Source: Homalodisca vitripennis | Taxonomy: Eukaryota; Arthropoda; Insecta; Hemiptera; Cicadellidae | NCBI RefSeq assembly: GCF_021130785.1 | Contig: NC_060215.1 | Location: forward strand, 67,274,501 to 67,338,500 | Direction: 5' to 3' | Length of the DNA: 64,000 nucleotides | Part shown: one piece after another, positions 15,933-27,100 of the stretch | Layout of the letters: each line of letters opens with the position of its first letter | How positions within the stretch are numbered: the first letter of the stretch is position 1 | Notes under the pieces: generated by a model | Told to the model about the DNA's origin: nothing | What the model saw: only the letters and a program-made list of their open reading frames with translations | The model's database searches: none | Position numbers and translations under genes: made by a program

Positions 15933-15999
<67 letters not shown>

Positions 16000-18900
16000 A
16001 TTCTAAGGAGTAAAAATGATTGATAAAAGATTAGCATTTTTACAGCAAAGATAATTTAGACCAGCTCAAGTTTCTGAAAATAACAAAAAAATTATAAAGG
16101 CAAGACTGTATCATAGCAGCTATCACTACACCACAGATGGTACCTTTTATAAGAATGCATGGTAAAGAGTAGCCACAGAAGTAGATATATTCTAAAAATT
16201 GTTTCTAGCCAACAATAAAAAAATTAAACAGTATGAAATTACAAATATTTTAATTTAAGCTTAGGTAAAATGTAGTTATGAGACTAATTTATTAAGAAGG
16301 TCATTAATAAAAATTACCTTGTTAATTTTGTGCCCAATAAAAGTGTTCTGAATGTGGATGACCCCATATTAATGTGCTCTAATGAAATAAGCTCCGTGAT
16401 GGTGAGCTATATGAGGGAAAGGTCCAACTTGTGGTTTGAGGCAAATGGCTTACATATCAATGAGAATACAACTGAGCACATTGTTTTTAGTCTAAACAGA
16501 AACACATATAAAAAGTCTGCCAAATTACTAGGAATGAGGCTAGATTCTAAGCTTACATGGCGTACACATACTGTACTGATGCTCTCTGTATTGCGCTACT
16601 GTTAATCATTACACTTGTATTATGGGATTTTAAAGGTGTGATAGGAGTAGGCCTTTTAGATATAAGAAATAGTGACGTTGTCCATTGCATTGTCAAGTGC
16701 CTAAAAACAATAAAGATTTCTTGATTCTTGATTCAATCGTTTCAAAATTGATTTTATTGTTAAAAAAAACTTAAGTTCATAATAGAACTGTTAAGGCTTA
16801 CTTTGCACTATTTTACTCCCATCTCCTGTACGGAGTTCTGTTTTAGGTCAATTCTAGTAGTGCCAAGGAAATATTCTTGTGTAAAAAAAACATTAGGTAC
16901 CATTTTTAAGCTCAATTGAATCATCATGTAAATCCTTTTATAGCCAACATGGTATACTTACACTTATTTGTATTTTTCAATGTTTAAAATATTGTTAAGG
17001 AGAATTAAGATTATTAAGTCTGAGAAGTTTCATTCTTAATTATATAACACAAGACAAGTTGATTTTATTGATTCAAAGTATACTAGGCTAAAAAAAAACT
17101 CAAAATATGTATTTGTATATTGGCCTTAAACTGTTAAATAAGTTACCATTAGTTCTTAGAAATAAAAAAGTTTTTTTCTTAGAAATTTAAAAATGTTTTA
17201 CTAAGATGGTTGAAACAAATGACGTTCTACTCAGTTGAAGAATGTTAATATGTAATGTTCAGGAATCAGGATTTTATACTTAACTCTGTATTTGTTTTTA
17301 AATTACCGACTTTTTTGTATTAATTTATTAATTTGTTTGTTTCAAAATTGTTTAATTTTGACTTGTACATTTACTATATAGGTATCTTCTATGTACGTAA
17401 CTTCTAGGTTTTATTATTTATTTCATTTGCTCTGTAGCCTAATTTTGTAGATAGACCTATTTTACTTGCAATACGATGCAATGTATTGTGGGACGACAAA
17501 TAAAACATTCTTAAGAAAAAGTATGTTTTGTATGAGATGTAACAGAATCCTTGCTAAAAACATCTAGAATGAATTCTACATTCAAAATAAAACCTTTTGG
17601 TTTACAAAACTTTCTTTGATGCATGCTAGTCAAACAAATAATTCTTAAACATTAGATGGTTCACAGAAATGAAGTTGAATTCTTTGAGTTATAATACTGA
17701 GTTTTCCCATAAAAAACTGACCCACCCCAAGCTGTGTATGGGCTAAGATAGAGTTGACCACTAACTCTCCTATGCCTATAGCTTGCTTATGCACTTTAGT
17801 TGTAAATACTAAAGTTCTGTATACAGAGAAAATAACTGAAATCTTTAACCCAGCAATATAAAATGTATTACTTTATGAACAAAACACAATCATACAATCA
17901 GACTATACACAGTTTAACAAGTGACCTAACCTTAATGTTGAGGCTATAAATCATTATGTCCTAATTGCTCTTATTTTTTTTCCTTTTAGTAACAAGTTAC
18001 TCAAGTGCGCTCAAAGGAAACAAAAGAGTAAAGTTGGTAATTGTATCTAAAAACCATTAAAAGATATATCTTTTTATTGATCTTGGTAAAGGTCCCATAA
18101 ATCAGCACTCAATATCATCCAAGGCTTGCACCTGTATGATTTCCCAGAAATCCCGACAATCTGTCTTGATCGTATTTAGTCTATTGACATATCTGACAAT
18201 TCTTGATGTACTGGGCAATAATATTGCCTCAGTTTTTGGCCAATAAAAGAGACACTGCTCAATTTTCTTAAAAATTTCTCTTATCTTGTAGACTCCTAGA
18301 TGACCTGCTATTGTAGTATCAAGGTTTTCTTGAAGCAACTTAATTCTTTTCTCTTTAGGTACCATTTCTTTCCAGCACGTTTCTCCATCTATAGTATAAT
18401 TCTTGTCTAGCAACAGTTTCCAAGAGGTGCTGCTATCATACACTCTCCATATTTACCTGGATTCTCTTTTTCACTCTAAATCATTATCTTGTACCATTTA
18501 TCTCTGACTTTTTCTATTTGATGAATTTGACAGGCAGTGTCCACCTGAACATCTCCGTGAGGTAGTCTAGACAACATTATGTTCATTTCCTTTTCGGTGT
18601 ACTAGTTCAAAGTTAAAGGGTTGGATTCATAATGATCATCTTATAAGACGTACCTGCAGGTCTTTAGGTTGAACAGCCAAAGCAAACTATAGTGATCTGC
18701 AATCACTGTGAACATGTTAGCTTCAATATATGGGAGAAATATTTCTATGGCCCATATCATGGCAAATCTCTTTCCATCACCAAATAATTCTGTTCACTTT
18801 GATTTAGCATCTGCTGGCTTACGCTATAACTACTTTCACTTTATCTGTTTCTTGACTGAGGATTGAACCTAAGCCCACTCCAGATGCATCACAAGCTATT

Positions 18901-21900
18901 GAGAAAGTTTCTAAGTAGATGTCTTGATAACTTAAAGGTCCAATAACTTAAAGGTAAATTCGCTAACCATATGGAGTCCACAAAAATAATACGTGTTGTC
19001 CTGCATCAGAGGTAGCATGAGGTTGAACCGCATGAGCAAGGTGGCGGACATGGTATTGATAGACCAACTAAGGTTGGACCACCTCATGAAATCTGGGTAG
19101 ATTGAGTCCACAACTTGTATATAAACTTCATCTAGAGATTAGTTGTAGATATGCCCCACGGCTTAAGTATCTATATCTGGAAAGATGTAGCTCTCCCACT
19201 CTTTTTTTTGTTCTCTAGGACAAGAAGTTTAGAAAATTGCATCTGATCCTATAAGGACCTTTGCACTGCTTCTGGAATGACAAGATATTTTGGATGGGTA
19301 AGGTTGGGAGTAGGGGCCGCCTCCTTTCGAGATTCATGAGGAAAATTTTAGGGCACTAATCTCAAGTAACGTTCTCTAGGAAGAAGAAGTCAGCTCTGAA
19401 CCAGCCTCTCCAATCAAAGCAGGAAGGGGGTGGTACACCGTTATGTCTAGGCTCACAAGATACTTTGACTCTTAGGGAACAAACCTCACCAACTCCAATG
19501 TCATCTCCTGCAGTAGACTAGACCAATCGAATCACCCTTGTGCCCAGAATCTTGACATTTGCGGTTAGTGATGTGTCGCTCTTAGACATCCATAAGGTTG
19601 CCCAGATTTAAGTGACAAATTGATTTTTTCTGTACCCACTGTGGGTTCAACTGGAAGGTATAAACCAGCCAGAAGTCAACCCTCCAGGGGAAGTCTACCC
19701 TTAGTACTCCAACCAAAATCACCTTCTTCTCTCTAGCAATATATTAAAACCTTCCAATGTCATTTCCGAGGGTTTGTTTCATCTTGAAAATTCACAACTG
19801 ACTGGGCCATAACAACGTTTCTGCAGCAGAATATCAAAGCGATAACTCATTGTCAGTCTTTGTTCGCATATATCATGAATGATAATTCTGAACCATATAA
19901 TCCTTTGTAATAGATTGAAAATCCGTCCAGAAATATTACTTTCATTATGAAATAAAAACTACTGTTAATAGAAGCAAACAGATGTCTCAAGTACTACCTA
20001 AATACTTGCATAATAGAAAAAACAGACAATAGACAATGGACGAAAAACTAACTTGGGGGTAGTGGACTCGGTCAAGTCTCACCAGTTGTTGGTTATTTCA
20101 ATAATAAAATTATGCAGATTATCTGTTCCCAAAAAGAACTCTCACTAGATGACAATGTGTCACTAGGCATGGCCAGTTTTATGTTCACCAGTACATAAAA
20201 GGGAATGACATAAGTATGGAGTAATACTTTATACAATGACTGAGCATTAAGAGCAAATTTTAAAATTTGTAGTTTACACTGATTCTGAAGATAAAACTTG
20301 TAGATAGAAAGTGAAATATCGAGAAAGTTGTATTGTATTGTATTTGCTAAAAGAAAAATTAGGCAATGAATGCTCAATAAATACTCAAATTTCTATAACA
20401 GTTAAAGTTTGTCTACTAAACTCTTGGCAAACTTTTTTTTTTTTTTTTTTTTTCCTGGGGCGGCCTACTGCCATGCACTTAAGCCTCAAGGGCCTTTTGC
20501 GCACCCCGGAAACACCATGAGGACTTCCAGTCTACAACTTCAGCTTGGCAAACTTGCTCTAAAGCCAATTAAATTGTCAAAACAAGAAGCTTGTCCACCT
20601 GACACAAAAACTACAACACTGAAGAGGAGAAACTATTGCTAGGCATGGCAATAACATTATAATTGGCAAGTGGGTAAACATCTGAAATTAACAAGAAAAG
20701 TTAACGTAAACAAAAGTATAACATTTTAAAGAGTGGAGTGGACAGGGCAGATCAAATGTTGAGTTACTATCCCTGGGAGAGAAAAACACAATAATGGTTC
20801 AAAAATATCATCATCCATATCCTACGAATGTTACTCTTGAATGGACACTACTTGCATAACATATCATCTCAAAATGAAATTTTATGACTTCATTCTCCGT
20901 CATCAGAGCACTGCAAATGACAATGGAACCTCTTCAAAATCCTGCTCAGAAGAGATTACAAGATATGCATATGATTACCTAAAACAATGAATTAGATTCA
21001 ACCAATCGAGTCAGGAGAAACAATTATTACATGTTTTGGACATGTAATTATATATTTTCTTTAATAACTACTGTTTACCCTAAACTATTTGTGTGATATC
21101 ATAAATGACAATGTGTGACTGATGCTGCACTGGAGTATGATGAAAGATACAGTTTGCTATACAAACTTCCCACCAGTAAAGCATCACTCAAGACATCCAG
21201 AGTAGTGACTGCAGTAGAAATACTCCAGATTCGGGTTGGGGGTTGGGAATCATGTTATGCACTTCAGAAGCCCTAAGATACATTTTTAAGAAAAACAAAT
21301 TTTAGCAATTAAAGAACACCTGCTTTAAGATTATTGCAGTCAATGTGTTTATTATTGTCTTCCCAGTTCATGATTTTTATTGTCATATTTCATGATCTTC
21401 TGAAATTTTTCAATATAATTAAAAAGTTTGATGACTTGTGATGATAAAGCTTATTACTCAGATAATACTTACCTTACAGGATCCTTTTTTTATTTATAAT
21501 ACGTACACAGTTTCCCATTGTACACATTACAAGACAACAAACAGTAAAGAGTGCTTTATATACAGGGTGATTCAAAACTAAACGGCAATCTCTCGAGAGC
21601 TTATTCTATAGCTAAAAACAAGTAAAAAAGTTCATATAACCATATGCCCGGAAACGCTTCGTTAGCGAGTTACGCCTAGCGAAAGATTTCGCCCGGATTT
21701 CAGAACCCTTGGTGAAGTCAGGCCGTATAAAAATGGTAAAGGTACAAATACGATTTTTTTATGTTTTTATATCTGACAAATTTATTAAAATTCGTCCCAG
21801 AGCTGTAAATGCAATACTTTCAGAGATATCTTACGTAAAACACAAGAATTGGTGCAAAGAAATAACACATTTTTTGTGTTTAACGTAAGATTACTTCCAT

Positions 21901-24075
21901 AAATGTTAAATAAAGGTCATTTTTTTCTTAAACAGATTTGTAGAACATTTAATTTTGAAAAGATTCATGTGAATTACTTAGGAAAAAAATTAATAATAGG
22001 TATTGAAATTTAGCTTTATTTAAAAATAAAACAGACGCACAAAAATGCATATTCTTATCTGCATAAAATATTAACTAATGTTTAGGTTGTAAGGAACAGC
22101 TGATCATTTATTCAACACTTTTTATCGTCATATTTTCTTTGCAAAGGTTGGCAATATCAGCTGATCAACAATTAAGTTCATGAAGTAATATTTGAATAAC
22201 CTTTATGGAGGTTTTTGTATTGTGGCGTGTGAAGATTGTATTTTGTGAGATCCTGTGATTATTTGGAAATATTTTATACAAGTGTATAAAATATTTTATT
22301 AAATATTTATTTTTAAAATATTTTATTAAATATTTGTATAAAAGTGTATGTAATTATCTTAGTAAATAATGGCAGATAATGTAAATGGTATGTATTCGTT
22401 TGAAGAGTATACGGACATGATACTGATTTACGGCAAAGTTAACAAGAATGGTTTAGCTGCAGTTCAGGAATATCGTGATACTTTTCCACATCGAAGAACA
22501 CCTGATCGCAAAACATTTGAAGCTGTGGAGAGACGACTTAGAGAAACTGGTAGCTTTAAACCGAAGCGAATAGATACTGGTCGTCAACGTAGCGCAAGGA
22601 ACTATAATAATGAACAAGCAATAATAAATGCTGTAGAATTATCACCAACCACAAGCGCCAGACGATTATCACGTCAGTTAAATATTTGCCAGTCAAGCGT
22701 ATGGCGGACACTTCATGAAGCACAGTTGTACCCATTCCATATAACACGTGTTCAAGACTTATTACCGCAAGATCTTAATAAACGGAAGATGTTCTGCCGC
22801 TGGTTAAGAAGAAATTGTTTACGACATCAGTATTTTCTTCGGCGTATTCTCGTTACTGATGAATCCTGTTTTACTAGAAATGGAATTGTAAATTTTCGTA
22901 ATACCCATACTTGGGCGTACGACAACCCACATGAAACTGCGACGAGGCATTTTTCAACATACATTTTCAGTCAATGTATGGCTTGGTGTTCTGGGTGATA
23001 ATTTGATTGGTCCATTTTTCCTCCCTAATCGACTTAATGGAGTAGCGTACTTAAATTTTTTAAGAACAAACCTGCCTACCTCTTGGAAGATATTCCTGTT
23101 CAAAACAGAATAAATGCATGGTTTATGCACGACGGAGCACCTCCACATTTTTCTAATGATGTGAAAAACTATTTAAATGATACATACGGTAGACAATGGA
23201 TTGGTCGAAATGGACCAGTAAAATGGCCACCACGTTCTCCTGACCTCACGCCAGCAGACTTTTTCTTATGGGGTTGGATGAAGTCAATTGTTTATTCAAA
23301 ACGGATTAACACCATAGAGGAGTTACGTAATCGCATTACAGAGGCGGCAGAAACTATCAAGAATGCTCCAAACGTTATGAAACGCGCTAGAAAAGAGTGG
23401 ATTTGTCGTGCGAAAACGTGCATTGCTAACAACGGAGGACACTTTGAGCAACTATTATAGGTGATTATTACAGTTTTATAAAGGTAAATACATTTTATGT
23501 TAATGTTCAGTCTAGAATAAATGATCAGCTGTTACTCACAACCTAAACATTAGTTAATATTTTATGCAGATAAGAATATGCATTTTTGTGCGTCTGTTTT
23601 ATTTTTAAATAAAGCTAAATTTCAATACCTATTATTAATTTTTTTCCTAAGTAATTCACATGAATCTTTTCAAAATTAAATGTTCTACAAATCTGTTTAA
23701 GAAAAAAATTACCTTTATTTAACATTTATGGAAGTAATCTTACGTTAAACACAAAAATGTGTTATTTCTTTGCACCAATTCTTGTGTTTTACGTAACATA
23801 TCTCTGAAAGTATTGCATTTACAGCTCTGGGACGAATTTTAATAAATTTGTCAGATATAAAAACATAAAAAACAATCGTATTTGTATCTTTGTAACTACC
23901 TTTACCATTTTTATACGGCCTGACTTCACCAAGGGTTCTGAAATCCGGGCGAAATCTTTCGCTAGGCGTAACTCGCTAACGAAGCATTTCCGGGCATATG
24001 GTTATATGAACTTTTTTACTTGTATTTAGCTATAGAATAAGCTCCCGAGAGATTGCCGTTTAGTTTTGAATCACC

Positions 24076-24153
<78 letters not shown>

Positions 24154-27100
24154 TTGTAATAAATGTTTTAGTATTTTTACAACTACACAATGACCTGTAA
24201 TGGAACACAATATACAATACAATACATACAATATACTGTGATGGAATTACTTGTTAACAGCAGGTACTGAATTTGTATTTAAGAACACTTGACAGACAAC
24301 ACACAATCACCAATACACTGCCAATAAATATGCCTACAAGAAATGTAAATGTTACATAATACATTTCTGATTCTTATGTTATTATTTTTACTTTACTCTA
24401 TATTTACCCTAATCTACCCTGACCTACTTTATCAAAATATTACTTACCCTATTGAACACATTGTACCAGTGCTGAAACATAAAACAAACAAAAATTCAAA
24501 TTAATTTAAAAAATGTTGTGTATAAATAAAAGTTATCATTACAGAAGTACAAAACAAATATGACTTTTAAATTATCAACTTGAAAATCTCAAGCCCTCAT
24601 ATCAGCTATTTTTAAGTGTAAATAAAAAAAATAATTTTAGAACTGCAATTTAATCTTTTGCTTAGTTGGACAAACACCTAACAAATGAGTATATATAAGT
24701 GAAGTCATTAGCTTTTATGTTATTATGTATAACTGGACATAAAACTCCCTAAAAAGTTCAACAATAAATATTTAAATATTATACTTAAATATTGGAGGTT
24801 TAAAGGTGAAATTAAACTTTTGGAGAGCGTTTGCATAATGCAAAAAGGGATTCTTAGAAAAACTTGAAATGAAGAAAAATATTTAACTAGAGAAAATAAA
24901 TCATGTTATATTTAGTATAAAATGTTGATAACATTTAACCTAAATCAAGTACACGTTTATATCACCCATAAAATGTTAATGGCATAGTCCAAAATGTAAA
25001 GGAAAATTACTTCACGCCTTTTGAATTTATCTGGAAATTATGAAAAAAGGCTACTGAGCGGGAAATGTATTATCTAGTATTGCCCTCACAAATGAAGTAC
25101 CATTTTAAAATATTTAATTTCAAGAATTTGTTTTGCAGTCAACATTATAATAGAATATTCTACAAAATACAGTAAAGAGCATAATAAAATATATGGAATT
25201 ACAATAACAAAGATAATTTATGGTTTAGAATAAGATCAAATTCATACATATAGACAATGATGAATACAACAAATATGTCTCCAATAAATAAATAATTATA
25301 AGTATACACTTCGGAACAAAATCTGTAGTAAAATATGGTACATTATTTTCAACCAATCATTCATAACAATTTTAATTCTTTCCAAAGGTGCAGACCGAAG
25401 TTAGTTGATTAATTAATTGAATTTTCATCAAAATATTGCTAATTTTTGCTAACTTAATTGAAAAGAAAATTAAGCAAATGATTTTTCCTTGTAGAATAAC
25501 TATGATTTTCTACTTTGGATATGATAATTTTTAATGATTCTTCTACATTCACTAAAAACAGTGTATATACAACCATGGAAGAGTCATTATATACAGTTGT
25601 TTAAAAATAGATTTACATATTTCTCTTTCAGAAATATTTTGTAGAGTTTTTAATGTTTTAACATTTAAACGTTTTTATGCATTACTACTGTTGCCCCATA
25701 AAGTTATACAATATAAATGGGAGTGGAAAAAGCATAATAGGCTGATACAAGCATCTAAGGTACCACCTTTTCTTAACTGGCATAATAAATATTCAATCAT
25801 TTCAGTTTGTTTCTTCTAATACCATACGCAAAACTTTTTTAATATACAAATAATAAATGGATTAGTCAGATTAATCATTAGTGCAGAAGAAAGTCATTGG
25901 TTTTCAAAATTCATCTAAACTGTACCAACAACTTGTTCAACAGCTGTATACGTGCTTCTACCCAAAATAAAACCAAACAGTTAATCAGACAACACCAATT
26001 TTGAATAAATATATTTTATAGTTAAAATATTGTAATTTGAAAATAAAAATAATGAATAAAGAGTTAATATTACTATTTTAGTCTATTACACTTAAACTCT
26101 AAAATATTAAATACAGTTAAAAACTGATGAATCATTTTATTGAAATTTATAGACTATAGTAAGAAGCCCATAAAATGTTTTCAAGTAATCAATATAAATT
26201 CCTCACATAATAATAAAAACGTTTAAAGTTGTTTGTACTTCATACCACAGACTCAGAAACGCATTTAAACTAAATGCTAATTTCAGTACCACTGCTAAAA
26301 CCACCAGTTAACTGAATGACAACTAGCAGGTAACTATTATTAATTAATTTCGTAATTTAACTTGACCTCCACAAAACGATGATAGACATTTAACATGTTC
26401 GGTGAACAGTGTTTGATGGAAATGTGTTATATCCGCCAACATGGTTTGGTGAGAATGCCTTCTCAAATACTCTGAGCGTTGTGGTGGGGGTAATGGTGGC
26501 AACCTACGTTGGCTGTCAAAGTTCACTCACAGACCAAACATTTTGGTTGAACTCACATCTCTGTCCACAAAACTTAAGAAGTTTTCTTTGTTTGTGTGGT
26601 ATTTTTAGGTGAGTGTGTACTTGTTTTAGTGAGTGAGTATTCGGCTTTGGTTTTCTTGAAGAGGCAGTATGATGCTTTAAAATAGGAAAGATAATCCCTT
26701 AGGAGCAGTCTACTACCCTTCAGTGGGAGACTCCATGCTGTGATCACCTGACATGCTTAATATATCTGTATGTAGAGACCGGGCCTGTTGTACTGCCATG
26801 TGAAATAGGCCTTATTTAGGAGGCAGGAAGACAAGTGGAACCGGGCACAGCAGAAACAAGTGCCCTATTAACAATAGGAGTTGTAATATCAAAGATATGA
26901 CCCTGAGCCAAGCCCTGGTTCACACGAGCGAGCATGTTGACCTCTAATAAATTAATACTTCCACGATTATTTTCTCTTTTTAACAAAGTCTAGCATTTCT
27001 TAGGACTAATTCTATTACAAAATGTAAGTAACTGATTTATACAATCGGTACTATTGTATATAATGCTGTTTTAAGTTTTCAGATTTACTTATACTTTTTT

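Larger units (their letters stand above)
13321..16319. other. Rhomboid intron, mostly unannotated
   Basis: 13330-13500 is visibly richer in CG dinucleotides than its surroundings and abuts the LINE truncation point. An AAGGGTTAA at 13755-13763 looks like a piggyBac-like end without a clear partner. The rest is AT-rich with CA and TA tracts. Confidence 0.5.
21563..24078 (+). mobile_element. Tc1/mariner element of DD41D type with very long terminal inverted repeats
   Basis: A 2516-bp element with TA at both flanks (21561-21562, 24079-24080) and ends CAGGGTGATTC / GAATCACCCTG. The two ends match as inverted repeats for about 550 bp each, far longer than the roughly 30 bp of classic mariners. 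Between them lies one transposase frame with two shifts. It inserted at the edge of a (TA)n tract, in rhomboid intron 2. Confidence 0.93.

Noticed and set aside
24016..24231. Minus-strand frame of 71 codons
   Set aside because: It is a run of Ile-Tyr from the (TA)n microsatellite; the same applies to frames at 42853-43071 and 48594-48827.
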